NCBI GenBank assembly: GCA_031425195.1
Contig: JANPIX010000009.1
Coordinates: 1 to 64,000, forward strand
DNA from: JANPIX01 sp031425195
Lineage (GTDB): Bacteria > Pseudomonadota > Alphaproteobacteria > Rhodobacterales > Rhodobacteraceae
Direction: 5' to 3'
DNA: 64,000 nt
The position numbers and the translations under genes are program-made. This document shows, piece by piece, positions 1 to 8,640 of this stretch. Each line of letters starts with the position of its first letter. Position 1 is the first letter of the stretch. The notes below the pieces were generated by a model, which had not been told where the DNA came from, searched no databases, and saw only the letters and a list, made by a program, of their open reading frames with translations.

Positions 1-412
1 AAGACAGTGAAGCTGACACCTGTATCATCGGTCCACAAACGTCGCCGCCGCTTCCCTAACAGGTCGATATGCAAAACAGTCAAACGCCGATGCGCCCAAA
101 CCGCCCGCATATCCCTTCATAACCAACAGATTCAAAGAGCGTGAAGTCAAAACTGCCAGACGCACCGGATTACCCAGCGCACCTGCTGCCTTGTCTTCGG
201 ATCGTTTCCCGAACCATTCCGTCTTCTTTCGAAGTCTTCATCGTCTCGGTGAGGGGTATTTACGGATTGAACCCAGCACCCGCAAGAGGAAAAATCAGTC
301 AGTTTGCGAAAAAGTTCAAAACAACTGAGAACGCCTTGTTTTGTTCAGTTTGCCGCCTGAACTTTTCCAGCTCCCTGCCCCGTCTGTACGGCGATCTGCC
401 CCATATCCGGGG
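1..412. other. Stretch without a supported gene
   Basis: No open frame here looks like a gene. One plus-strand frame crosses it and runs into the antisense of the following amidohydrolase gene, which suggests a chance frame. The segment is visibly more AT-rich than the neighbouring coding DNA. It may hold the 3' flank of a gene outside the window and transcription stop signals for the minus-strand pair that ends at 413. I see no tRNA, no clear hairpin with a T-run and no repeat. Confidence 0.4.
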
Positions 413-2071
413 TCAGGCGATTCCCTCGTGCGTGATCTGCCCGCCGCATACTGTCAAAGCCACGCCAATCTGGTCGATCATGGCGGCGGGCGTGTCCTCG
501 ATATCTCCGCCCAGCATCACCAGATCACCGGCAAGCCCCGCGCGCAGTGTTCCGGTGACATGGTCCCGGTGTGCCGCCCAGGCCCCCCCGGCGGTATAAG
601 CACGCAGACTGTCCATCAGGGACAACCGTTCGTCAGAGGCACCGTCAAAGGGGGTGCGGGTCATCGCCGCCTGCAATCCGCGCAGAACCGACACATCCGT
701 CACCGGCCAGTCACTCGCAAACGCAACCGGCGCCCCCCTGTCGACCAGCGACTTCCATTGATAGGCATCGCGCCAGCGTACGCGGGGGATGATGTCCAGT
801 GCGGGGTGCAGCGGGAAATCCATCGCTCCCGGCGGATGCGGCGGCTGCAGGCTTGCCGTGATGCCAAGCTCCCCCAACCTCGGCACATCGGCCCTGTCGA
901 TCAGTTCGATATGTTCGATCCGGTGGCGGCTGTCGCGGGCACCATTGGCGGCCCGTGCTGCGGCATAGCCGTCTATCGTTGCACGCACCGCACCGTCACC
1001 GATGGCATGAACGGCCATCTGCAAGCCGCGGCGATCCACCTCGACGGCGATGGTATTGAAACGGTCCTGGCTGAACAGCGGCTCGCTCCGGTGGCCGGGT
1101 TGCCCGGGATAGTCTTGCAGCATGAAGGCAGTACCGCTGTCGATCACGCCGTCCATGAAGAACTTGACGAACCCGCTGCACAGCCAATCGTCGTCGAACT
1201 GCGCGCGCATCTCGTCCGCGCGCGCGAGTTCAACCAGATCCATGTGCGGTTTGAAATGGAACGGCACTTTGACGCGGGCAAGAAGATTTCCCTCACGCTG
1301 CAAGCCGGCCAGTAATTCGAGTGTATAAAGGTTGCCATCCATGTTCACCATCGATGTGATGCCGTGCCGCGCGCAGTGCTTCAGTCCTGCAAGAACCTTT
1401 GCACGGTCAATGGCCTGTTCGGCGTCACTGGGCCAAGGGGAAGGCTCGCCACCCGTGGCGATGCCAAGGTTCAGCCGCGCCTCACCGCCCAGGGCAATGA
1501 CCGGCGCAAATGCCTCGAACTCGCGCAGCTCTCCCGTCGCCAAGCCGTCACTGCCCATGACGACTTCGTGGCCGCGCGGCATGACAGCGCCCTGCAACAG
1601 CCCCGCGGCACGAAGGGCGGCCGTGTTGGCCCACACGGTGTGGTGATCGGGCGATGTCATCGCGATAGGCCGGTCGGCGAAAACAGCGTCAAGATCATGC
1701 CGCGTCACCGGTCGGCCAAGAATCGCGTAATCCGCCCCCTGCGCCATCAGCAGCGCCTTGTCGGGGTGGCGTGCGCCAAACCCGCGAAAGGCCGCGGCCA
1801 GCGCATCCATGCCTTTGACGCCACCCAGTTGCAGATGGGCAAGTTCCGCCCCGCCCAGAACAAGATGCAGATGGCTTTCGAAAAAGCCGGGCAGGACAGT
1901 GCGGCGAACAGCGTCGATGATCCGCGTGCCCTGCCCCGCCATCGCCTCGATCGCGGCCCTTTCGCCCACGGCCATGATGCGGCCGCCCGAAATCGCAATT
2001 GCCTCGGCCCGGGGTTGTGCCGGGTCCATCGTCAGGATGCGGGCGTTGGTGATGATCAGGTCGGGTGTCAT
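413..2071 (-). CDS. Amidohydrolase family 3 metal-dependent hydrolase
   Basis: A 552-residue member of the amidohydrolase 3 (YtcJ-like) family, which hydrolyses amide or ester bonds with metal in a TIM barrel. The N-terminal beta-sandwich segment (residues 1-60) leads into the first metal motif His67-Leu-His69. A Lys in the FVKFF strand (Lys303), later metal-ligand histidines (His355 in HAIGD, His383 and His387 in HRIEH) and the catalytic Asp454 in ASDWP follow in the family order. There is no signal peptide, so it should be cytoplasmic. It starts 45 nt after the stop of the ureohydrolase gene on the same strand and is probably co-transcribed with it, which hints at a nitrogen-compound substrate. 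The true substrate cannot be read from the sequence. Confidence 0.85.
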   Translation of the reverse strand: MTPDLIITNARILTMDPAQPRAEAIAISGGRIMAVGERAAIEAMAGQGTRIIDAVRRTVLPGFFESHLHLVLGGAELAHLQLGGVKGMDALAAAFRGFGARHPDKALLMAQGADYAILGRPVTRHDLDAVFADRPIAMTSPDHHTVWANTAALRAAGLLQGAVMPRGHEVVMGSDGLATGELREFEAFAPVIALGGEARLNLGIATGGEPSPWPSDAEQAIDRAKVLAGLKHCARHGITSMVNMDGNLYTLELLAGLQREGNLLARVKVPFHFKPHMDLVELARADEMRAQFDDDWLCSGFVKFFMDGVIDSGTAFMLQDYPGQPGHRSEPLFSQDRFNTIAVEVDRRGLQMAVHAIGDGAVRATIDGYAAARAANGARDSRHRIEHIELIDRADVPRLGELGITASLQPPHPPGAMDFPLHPALDIIPRVRWRDAYQWKSLVDRGAPVAFASDWPVTDVSVLRGLQAAMTRTPFDGASDERLSLMDSLRAYTAGGAWAAHRDHVTGTLRAGLAGDLVMLGGDIEDTPAAMIDQIGVALTVCGGQITHEGIA

Positions 2072-2116
2072 GAGGCAGGTATCCGGATGTAAAAGGTTGA
2101 CGCCAACAGGCGGTAG

Positions 2117-3088
2117 TCAGGCCGCTTTGCGCGGCTGGACGGCAAGGATGCACAGCAGTTCGAACAGCACGGACGCACCAAGAAAAGCGGTCATGCCGCC
2201 CAGATCGAAAGGCGGCGAAACCTCGACAACATCCGCACCGATCACGGACACGCCTTCAAGCCCCCGTACGATCTCCAGCGCCACCCAGGAATTCGGGCCG
2301 CCAATCTCCGGTGTGCCCGTTCCCGGCGCAAAGGCCGGGTCGATGAAATCGATGTCATAGCTGACATAGGTGTCGCCCTGCCCTGCCCTGTCGCGCGCCT
2401 CGGCCATGACGTCATCCGTTCCGCGCCTGTGCACCTCGGCCATCGGGATCACCCTGATCCCCACGGCATCGGCGAAATCGCGGTCTTCGCGATCATAGGT
2501 TGTTCCCCGGATGCCAATCATCGTGACCCGCGCGGGATCGAGCAACCCCTCCTCCACGGCCCGGCGAAACGGTGTGCCATGGGTGTACATCGTCCCGCCG
2601 AAATAGCTGTGGAACAGGTCGGTATGGCTGTCAAAGTGGATCATTCCCAGCGCCTTGTCGCGGCCAAGCGCCCGCAGGATGGGAAGGGTGCAAAGATGAT
2701 CGCCGCCAGCCGTCAAGGGAACCACGCCCGCGCCCTTCACCCGGCCATAGAACGCCTCCACCCGTGCCAGCGTATCAGTCAGATCGGCGGGATTGGGGGC
2801 GACATCCCCCAGATCGGCGCAGCGCGCGGCCTCGAACGGGCGGATGCAGGACACACCGTTTTCGGCCCGGATCATGGTGGACGCATCCCGCAAGGCCCGT
2901 GGCACGTGGCGCGCGCCTGCCCGGTTTGTGGTGCCACCATCCCAAGGCACGCCGATCAGCCCGATCTCGACATCCCCGAACCGCACATGGTCAAAATCCA
3001 CATACGGCAGGCGCATGAATGTCGGGATACCCGCATATCGGGGCAGGTCGAAACCTGAAACCGGGTGAAAGAACGTGTCGTTGTGCAT
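2117..3088 (-). CDS. Agmatinase/arginase family ureohydrolase
   Basis: A ureohydrolase that should split a guanidino compound into urea and an amine, using two Mn ions. The metal motifs are all visible: GGDH, then FDSHTD, then a C-terminal SYDIDFIDP motif followed by APGTGTPE. The last is typical of agmatinase, guanidinobutyrase and guanidinopropionase rather than arginase. The chosen ATG at 3088 removes a 14-residue upstream extension that looks random (MRRAKLRQ...); the upstream start at 3130 remains possible. The length of 323 residues fits the family. It lies directly upstream of an amidohydrolase gene on the same strand, so the two may act on one guanidino or amide compound. Agmatine is the default guess, but the substrate is not certain. 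Confidence 0.85.
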   Translation of the reverse strand: MHNDTFFHPVSGFDLPRYAGIPTFMRLPYVDFDHVRFGDVEIGLIGVPWDGGTTNRAGARHVPRALRDASTMIRAENGVSCIRPFEAARCADLGDVAPNPADLTDTLARVEAFYGRVKGAGVVPLTAGGDHLCTLPILRALGRDKALGMIHFDSHTDLFHSYFGGTMYTHGTPFRRAVEEGLLDPARVTMIGIRGTTYDREDRDFADAVGIRVIPMAEVHRRGTDDVMAEARDRAGQGDTYVSYDIDFIDPAFAPGTGTPEIGGPNSWVALEIVRGLEGVSVIGADVVEVSPPFDLGGMTAFLGASVLFELLCILAVQPRKAA

Positions 3089-3281
3089 CGGACGGCCCCG
3101 TTTGATTTGCCTCAGCTTGGCGCGTCGCACGACGGTATTCCAGTCCCGGAACGACGTTTGATTGGCGCTTATCAGCCACCCGCCACACCTGCGCCTGCCA
3201 ATCCCCCTTGACCCCGTTCCCCCAATCCGCCTTTATCCGGCTTGTATTTGCACCCCTTCCGGTGCCTGCAGGAGCGTGCCC

Positions 3282-3644
3282 ATGTCCACTGAAACCGCCG
3301 AAACCCTGCCCGCGACACGCCCTGTCAGCAATGCCGGCCGATCTGTTCTGGCTGCCGATCTGCGGATCGTCGGCGACATCACGGCGCAGGGCAGCGTGGA
3401 AGTGCTGGGCGAAGTTGACGGCACCATCACGGCGCAGGGCCTGATCGTGGGCGCGGACGGACGGATGAAGGGCAAGATTTCTGCCGAGTCCGTGGAAATC
3501 CGTGGCACGACCAATGGCAAGATCAGCTGCGCCTCGCTGACTTTGCGCAGCACGGCAATGGTCAAGGCCGATGTAAACTACACGACCCTGACCATCGAAA
3601 GCGGTGCCACCATCGACGGCAAGTTCAATAAAGCCAAGAAATAG
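3282..3644 (+). CDS. Bactofilin (polymer-forming cytoskeletal protein)
   Basis: A 120-residue bactofilin (DUF583 family), which polymerises without nucleotide and serves as a membrane-associated scaffold for cell-wall or polar functions. The centre is a run of short beta-helix repeats with the pattern hydrophobic-x-G-x-V/I, for example LRIVGDIT, VEVLGEVDG and LIVGADGRM. These are flanked by a polar N-terminal tail and a basic C-terminal tail (KFNKAKK). The ATG at 3282 is chosen because a GGAG ribosome site lies at 3271-3274, 7 nt upstream. Longer upstream starts add a proline-rich stretch that does not look like protein. Its stop is 3 nt from the stop of the convergent carboxypeptidase gene. 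Confidence 0.9.
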   Translation: MSTETAETLPATRPVSNAGRSVLAADLRIVGDITAQGSVEVLGEVDGTITAQGLIVGADGRMKGKISAESVEIRGTTNGKISCASLTLRSTAMVKADVNYTTLTIESGATIDGKFNKAKK

Positions 3645-3647
3645 GCG

Positions 3648-5120
3648 TCACAGCCCGTAAAGCGCGCCGAACTTCGCTTCCAGATAATCCAGCAAAGGCC
3701 CCTCGGTCGGCTCGGCCCCGCCGCAGGCACGGGTGATGATCTCGCGGGGGATGTAAGCGCCGCCGTGCGTCTGCACCTTGTTGTGCAGCCAGCCCGTCGC
3801 GGCCCGCATATCACCCGCGGCCATCTGATCATCCAGATCGGGAATGTCCCCGCGCAGCGCCTGATGCAGGCAACCCGCATAGACATTGCCAAGCGTATAG
3901 GTCGGGAAATAACCGAACAACCCGCAAGACCAATGCACATCCTGCAAGACACCATTCGACGGTTTGTCGACCTTGATCCCGAAATCGGATTGGAACCTGT
4001 CGTTCCACGCCGCTTCAAGGTCTGACACTACCAGATCACCGGACAACAGAGCGCGTTCCAGATCAAACCGCATCATGACGTGCAGGTTATAGTGCACCTC
4101 GTCCGCCTCGGTCCGGATATAACCTGATCGCACACGGTTCACGGCCCGCGTGAACGACTGCGCGTCAGGCGCGCCCGAACTCCCAAACGCCGCAACCATG
4201 CGGCCATGCAACCAACCCGAAAACGCTGCAGACCGTCCAAGTTGATTCTCGTAGATCCGGCTTTGGCTCTCATGCACCCCCATTGATGCCCCCCGCCCAA
4301 CGGGGGTCAGCGCATAGGCGGGATCAACCCCCTGTTCATAGCAGGCATGGCCCACTTCGTGGATCGTCGAATACAGGCAGTTGAACGGATCCGCCTCGTC
4401 AACCCGTGTGGTAATGCGAACGTCCTGCCCGGACCCTGAACTGAACGGATGTACCGCAAGATCCAGACGGCCCTTGTTAAAGTCATATCCAAACACGCCC
4501 GCAATTTCGCGCGCCAGCTCAAGTTGGGCTTGCCTTGGAAAGGTGCCGGTCAGACCAGAAGGCGCAGGTTTTGCCAGCAAGGCCCCACGCAAAGCCACCA
4601 ACCGGGGCCGCATCCTGCCGAACATCGCACTGATCGAGGCCCCGGTTTCGCCCGGCTCGAACCCGTCAAGCAGCGCATCGTAAAGATCGCCGCCACTCGC
4701 GTAGCACGCCGCTTCTTCCCGTTTCAGCGCCAGCAATTGTGAGAGGCTCGGCAGAAACGCCGCAACATCATCAGCGGCCCGAGCACCCGCCCAAACGCCC
4801 TGCGCTGTGGAGGAAAGCCGCGCAATTTCCTGCGCAAGCCGCCCCGGCACCTTGGTCGCGCGGGCAAAGGAATGGGAAATCAGCCGCATCTGCGATGCCG
4901 CCACCCCATCGGCCGGGCGCGCCAGTTCCAGCCATTCACCAATGCGGGAGTCAGTGCGACGTGCATGCAGCATGCCTTCCATCGCCGCCATTTCCTCGCC
5001 CCGCTGATCGGCGGCACCCCTTGGCATCATCGTTTCCTGATCCCAGCCCAGCCGTTCGGCCACGGCCGACAGCGCCTCGGTCTGGCGCTGATGGTCCATC
5101 AGATCTTCATAAGCGGTCAT
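3648..5120 (-). CDS. M32 family metallocarboxypeptidase (carboxypeptidase Taq type)
   Basis: A 490-residue zinc or cobalt carboxypeptidase of family M32, which trims C-terminal residues from peptides in the cytoplasm. The family motifs are present in order: HPF, DVRITTR, the zinc site HEVGH, the HESQSR motif, the IRTEADE motif and GYFPTYTLG near the C-terminus. The start at 5120 overlaps the stop codon of the upstream heme A synthase gene by 4 nt, so translation is probably coupled. A longer frame exists upstream, but it runs over ctaA and would add a non-family extension. The length agrees with typical members of about 490 to 500 residues. Confidence 0.92.
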   Translation of the reverse strand: MTAYEDLMDHQRQTEALSAVAERLGWDQETMMPRGAADQRGEEMAAMEGMLHARRTDSRIGEWLELARPADGVAASQMRLISHSFARATKVPGRLAQEIARLSSTAQGVWAGARAADDVAAFLPSLSQLLALKREEAACYASGGDLYDALLDGFEPGETGASISAMFGRMRPRLVALRGALLAKPAPSGLTGTFPRQAQLELAREIAGVFGYDFNKGRLDLAVHPFSSGSGQDVRITTRVDEADPFNCLYSTIHEVGHACYEQGVDPAYALTPVGRGASMGVHESQSRIYENQLGRSAAFSGWLHGRMVAAFGSSGAPDAQSFTRAVNRVRSGYIRTEADEVHYNLHVMMRFDLERALLSGDLVVSDLEAAWNDRFQSDFGIKVDKPSNGVLQDVHWSCGLFGYFPTYTLGNVYAGCLHQALRGDIPDLDDQMAAGDMRAATGWLHNKVQTHGGAYIPREIITRACGGAEPTEGPLLDYLEAKFGALYGL

Positions 5121-6271
5121 GCCGTGCCCTTTCGGATGGAACCCTGAACAGGGTAACGCGCCAGATGCCGGGCCCTCAGGACAAGGACCCAAAGCAGGAT
5201 TGCACCAATCTGATGGGTGATCGCCACATGAACCTGCGCCGCCGACAGCGCCGCAGCGATGCCCAGCACCATCTGGACGACAAGCATCCCCATCACGGCA
5301 TGAAACGCAATCCGGGTCGATCGATAGGGCGATTGCCGCCCCTTCAACCAGACAAATATTCCGTAGGCAAACAGCAGATAGGCCGACATGCGGTGAATGA
5401 ACTGCACCAGCCCCGGGTTTTCAAAGAATGCGGCCCAGACCGGGCGGCCCGGCACATAGAAGGCATCGGCCGGAAAGAAACTGCCATTCATCAGCGGCCA
5501 GGTCGGAAATCCGCGCCCGGCATCAATGCCCGCCACAAGTGCGCCCAGCAGAATCTGCAGGAACACGAGGTGCATCAACCCTGTGGCCATGGTGAAACGA
5601 CGCCCCTCCGCGGCGCGGCGCGCCTGCATCAGATCCGTCTCCGCCCGGCCCAGCAACAACACATACCATGTCAGGATGCCAAGAATGGCAAAGGCAATAC
5701 CCAGATGCACGGCAAGCCTGTAAGACGCCACATCAAGCGCACTTCCCGTCAGCCCGGACGACACCATCCACCAGCCAACCGCCCCTTGCAAACCGCCCAA
5801 AGCCCCAACGCCCAGCAGCCGGTTCGTCCACCCTTTCGGAATGCGCCGGGTCACCCACAGAAAGACAAAGCCCACAGCCCAGACAAGGCCGATCACGCGG
5901 CCAAGCTGCCTGTGCCCCCATTCCCACCAATAGATCGTCTTGAATTCCGCAAGGGCCATGCCGGCCTTTTCGATCTGATACTCCGGGCTCGCCTGATATT
6001 TGGCAAATTCGCTTGCCCAGTCCGCGTCGTTCAGGGGCGGCAGTGCCCCGGTGACAGGCCGCCATTCCGTGATCGACAGCCCCGAATCCGTCAGCCGCGT
6101 CAACCCGCCGACCATGATCATCGCCGCCACAAGCAGGAACAGAACCACAAGCCAGCCGCGCACCAGACCGCGCGCGCCGCCTGTTCCCCGATCAATCCCG
6201 CCCGCGCGCGGCACAGGCGCATTTGCCCCCTGCGCCACGTCCTCGAAAATGCTGCGATTGCCCGTTGCCAT
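5117..6271 (-). CDS. ctaA: Heme A synthase (CtaA/COX15 family)
   Basis: A membrane enzyme that oxidises the heme O methyl group to a formyl group, giving heme A for cytochrome aa3 oxidase. Eight hydrophobic segments are visible. The conserved histidines of the family occur in GHRQLGR, in HLGIAF, in QFIHRMSAY and in ITHQIGAIL, and the motif LTRLTDSGLSI follows the first membrane helix. The start at ATG 6271 (384 residues) is preceded by AGGGGCG at a good distance. An upstream in-frame ATG at 6313 and a TTG at 6325 lack a ribosome site. It is the first gene of a two-gene overlap with the M32 carboxypeptidase. No other cytochrome oxidase assembly gene is present in the window. Confidence 0.93.
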   Translation of the reverse strand: MATGNRSIFEDVAQGANAPVPRAGGIDRGTGGARGLVRGWLVVLFLLVAAMIMVGGLTRLTDSGLSITEWRPVTGALPPLNDADWASEFAKYQASPEYQIEKAGMALAEFKTIYWWEWGHRQLGRVIGLVWAVGFVFLWVTRRIPKGWTNRLLGVGALGGLQGAVGWWMVSSGLTGSALDVASYRLAVHLGIAFAILGILTWYVLLLGRAETDLMQARRAAEGRRFTMATGLMHLVFLQILLGALVAGIDAGRGFPTWPLMNGSFFPADAFYVPGRPVWAAFFENPGLVQFIHRMSAYLLFAYGIFVWLKGRQSPYRSTRIAFHAVMGMLVVQMVLGIAAALSAAQVHVAITHQIGAILLWVLVLRARHLARYPVQGSIRKGTA

Positions 6272-6335
6272 GTTCGCCCCTGCCAGATTGGCCGTAACAA
6301 TAGGCCCCGCCATGGGGGGGTTCAATCCCGCACGC

Positions 6336-7064
6336 CTATTGTTTCAGCTTCCAAGCAATCTGTCGCAGCATGCCGTGAAAGGTCTGCACTTCGGCCCGCG
6401 TCAGGTTCAGCCGCGCCCACATGTTGCGCAAGGCCTGCTTCATCCCGGGTGCCTTTTCGGCAGGTTGAAAGAACCCGACCGCCTCTAGACGTTCCTCATA
6501 ATGATCGCCCAGACGTTCCACTTCGATCCGTGAGGCAAGTTCCGTCCGGGCCAGTTCCAGACGTTCTGGCAAAGCAGTGCCCGCCTGACGCATCCATTCA
6601 TAGGCCAGCAAAAGCGCGCACTGACCCAGGTTGAGCGAAAAGAAATCCGGGTTGACCGGGACCGTGATGATCGCATTCGCGCGCACCACATCATCGTTCT
6701 CAAGACCCGCCCGTTCCGGCCCGAACAGGATACCCACCTTCTTACCCTCGGCCGCAAGTTCCCGTGACATGGCCATGGCGTGTTCGGGTGTCATGATGGG
6801 CTTCGTCAACTCTCGCCCCCGCGCAGTCGTGGCAAAGACATAATCAAGATCACCGATGGCCGTCGGCAGATCGTCAAACAGCCCGGCATGATCAAGAACG
6901 CGCCCCGCCCCACTTGCCACGGCATTCGCCTTGGGGTTCGGCCATCCGTCACGCGGCGCCACGATGCGCATCCTGTCCAGCCCGAAGTTCAGCATCCCCC
7001 GCGCCGCAGCACCGATGTTTTCACCCATCTGGGGCCGCACAAGAATAAACACAGGGGGGATCAT
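6336..7064 (-). CDS. TrmJ-type tRNA/rRNA 2'-O-methyltransferase (SPOUT)
   Basis: A 242-residue SpoU/TrmH-superfamily methyltransferase of the TrmJ branch, which 2'-O-methylates position 32 of certain tRNAs. Motif 1 is seen in the segment around PQMGENIGAAARGMLNFG, motif 2 in LFGPERAGLEN and motif 3 in SLNLGQCALLLAYE, the usual knot-forming order. A C-terminal helical extension typical of TrmJ follows. The ATG at 7064 has AAAGG upstream at a suitable distance; the longer frame up to 7169 adds cysteine- and tryptophan-rich sequence not typical of the family. The exact tRNA target is inferred from the family only. Confidence 0.88.
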   Translation of the reverse strand: MIPPVFILVRPQMGENIGAAARGMLNFGLDRMRIVAPRDGWPNPKANAVASGAGRVLDHAGLFDDLPTAIGDLDYVFATTARGRELTKPIMTPEHAMAMSRELAAEGKKVGILFGPERAGLENDDVVRANAIITVPVNPDFFSLNLGQCALLLAYEWMRQAGTALPERLELARTELASRIEVERLGDHYEERLEAVGFFQPAEKAPGMKQALRNMWARLNLTRAEVQTFHGMLRQIAWKLKQ

Positions 7065-7198
7065 GGCAGACCTTTTGTTCAGCGTGCCGCCTGATACGAC
7101 AGTGCGGCAAAACCAGCAAGCAGGCCAGCCAGCGGCGTAGCCAAGGCCGCCAATCTGCGTTAGGGACAATTCCTGATGCCCGAGTGCCCGAGGATACC

Positions 7199-7819
7199 AT
7201 GCCCGAAACAGACCGCCCCCAGCTTTATCTCATCACGCCACCGGCCTTTGATCTGGATGCCTATCCCGAACAACTGGCCCGCGTTCTGGATGGGGCGGAT
7301 ATCGCCTGCCTGCGCCTTTCACTGGCCACACGTGACGAAGATCTGATCGCGCGGGCCGCCGACGCACTGCGCGAAGTGGCCCATGCCCGCGACGTGGCAA
7401 TCGTGATCGAACGCCACGCGCTTCTGGTGGAACGGCTGGGCCTTGATGGCGTCCACCTGACCGACGGCGCGCGAAATGTGCGGACCCTGCGCAAGGATCT
7501 GGGTGCCGATGCGATCATCGGCGCGTTCTGCGGCATCACCCGCCACGAAGGCATGGCCGCAGCTGAAGCCGGTGCCGACTATGCCAGTTTCGGGCCGGTC
7601 GGCTCCACCAGCCTGGGCGACGGAAGCCGGGCAGAACTTGACCTGTTCGAGTGGTGGTCCGAAATCATTGCAGTGCCCGTCGTCGCCGAAGGCGCACTGA
7701 CAACAGACCTTGTCGAACAACTGGCCCCCGTCACCGATTTCTTTGGGATCGGCGACGAAATCTGGCTGGCCGACAACCCTCTTGCCACGCTTCAGGCACT
7801 CATCGCGCCCTTGGGCTGA
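7199..7819 (+). CDS. ThiE-like (thiamine phosphate synthase family) protein, divergent
   Basis: A 206-residue TIM-barrel protein of the thiamine phosphate synthase/TenI family. Family landmarks remain: the LYLITPP start strand, a LDGVHLTDG strand with the phosphate-site context and GADYASFGPVGST. However, the segment that usually carries the QLR-x-K active-site signature reads ACLRLSLAT here, with no lysine. Genuine ThiE activity is therefore doubtful. GAGG at 7190-7193 supports the ATG at 7199 over a GTG at 7184. The gene stands alone, divergent from trmJ and convergent with olsA, whose 3' end it overlaps by 28 nt. No other thiamine synthesis gene is near. Confidence 0.75.
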   Translation: MPETDRPQLYLITPPAFDLDAYPEQLARVLDGADIACLRLSLATRDEDLIARAADALREVAHARDVAIVIERHALLVERLGLDGVHLTDGARNVRTLRKDLGADAIIGAFCGITRHEGMAAAEAGADYASFGPVGSTSLGDGSRAELDLFEWWSEIIAVPVVAEGALTTDLVEQLAPVTDFFGIGDEIWLADNPLATLQALIAPLG

Positions 7820-8640
7820 TCTTCGGACATGTGGCCGTAGGGGTGCCCCGCCCGGATTGCGGCTTCGCATGCCGCCGCAAGCGACTTGCGGTCACGAAAA
7901 TCGCGCACCTGCAGCGCCGGATGATAAATTACGTCCACGCGGCCCTGTCGCGACTGGCCCAGCACATCCCGGAATGAGGTCACAAACTCCGCGTTTCCCC
8001 ACCATCCGTAAAACCGCGGATCTTGCCCGGCAGGTGCGTGATACACCAGGGTGACAGGCTGAACCGCGTAGGCACCCCCCGATCCCGCTTGAAAGAACGC
8101 AGCAAAAAGCGTTGATTTGAAAGGCAAAACCCGCATTCCATCGCTCGACGTGCCTTCCGGGAAAAACAGCAAAGGCTGACCCGCCGCCAGACGCTGTTCC
8201 AACGCCTGCTGATGCACCTTTGCCTCGGACGTCTTGCGCTCGATGAACAGAGTCCCCGTCGCCCGTGCAAGCCAACCGATGAAGGCCCAGCCCGCAACCT
8301 CGGCCTTGGCTACGAAATAGACACGTTCATGGGCGTTCAGAACAAAGATATCCAGCCACGACACATGATTTGAAATTGTCGCCCCCGGCGCGGGTCGTCC
8401 ATGAACAGTCACGCGCAAGCCAATGATCCACAAGGCAATTTTGCAGACTGCCTGTGTGATGTAGGGCGACCACGGCCTGCGTTCGCCAAAAACCGGGCGT
8501 TCGATCAGACGAAGGGCAAGCAGGATCGCCAAACCGGTGAAGGCGACCAATCCCAAGGCAATAGCCCGCAGCGCCACGCGGACCATGCGGCCCGCGCCGG
8601 GCAGTGCGACGTCCATCGGAACCGAACGCCACTCTGTCAC
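7792..8640 (-). CDS. olsA: 1-acyl-glycerol-3-phosphate-type O-acyltransferase, probably OlsA
   Basis: A 282-residue PlsC-type acyltransferase with an N-terminal membrane helix. The acyl-transfer motif HxxxxD is seen in NHVSWLD and the second motif in FFPEGTSSDG. It follows the ornithine N-acyltransferase gene on the same strand and the two overlap by 4 nt (GTGA). It is therefore best read as OlsA, which adds the second acyl chain to lyso-ornithine lipid. The GTG start at 8640 is supported by GAAGG a few bases upstream and by the overlap; an internal ATG at 8616 lacks a good ribosome site. A general role in phosphatidic acid synthesis is the alternative. Confidence 0.85.
   Translation of the reverse strand: MTEWRSVPMDVALPGAGRMVRVALRAIALGLVAFTGLAILLALRLIERPVFGERRPWSPYITQAVCKIALWIIGLRVTVHGRPAPGATISNHVSWLDIFVLNAHERVYFVAKAEVAGWAFIGWLARATGTLFIERKTSEAKVHQQALEQRLAAGQPLLFFPEGTSSDGMRVLPFKSTLFAAFFQAGSGGAYAVQPVTLVYHAPAGQDPRFYGWWGNAEFVTSFRDVLGQSRQGRVDVIYHPALQVRDFRDRKSLAAACEAAIRAGHPYGHMSEDQPKGAMSA

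Noticed and set aside
141..599. Plus-strand 152-codon frame at the left edge
   Set aside because: Its second half is antisense to the amidohydrolase gene, there is no ribosome site and the protein resembles no family I know.
4739..6634. 631-codon plus-strand frame
   Set aside because: It is antisense to the well-supported ctaA and M32 carboxypeptidase genes, with a His/Arg/Pro-rich composition typical of shadow frames in GC-rich DNA.
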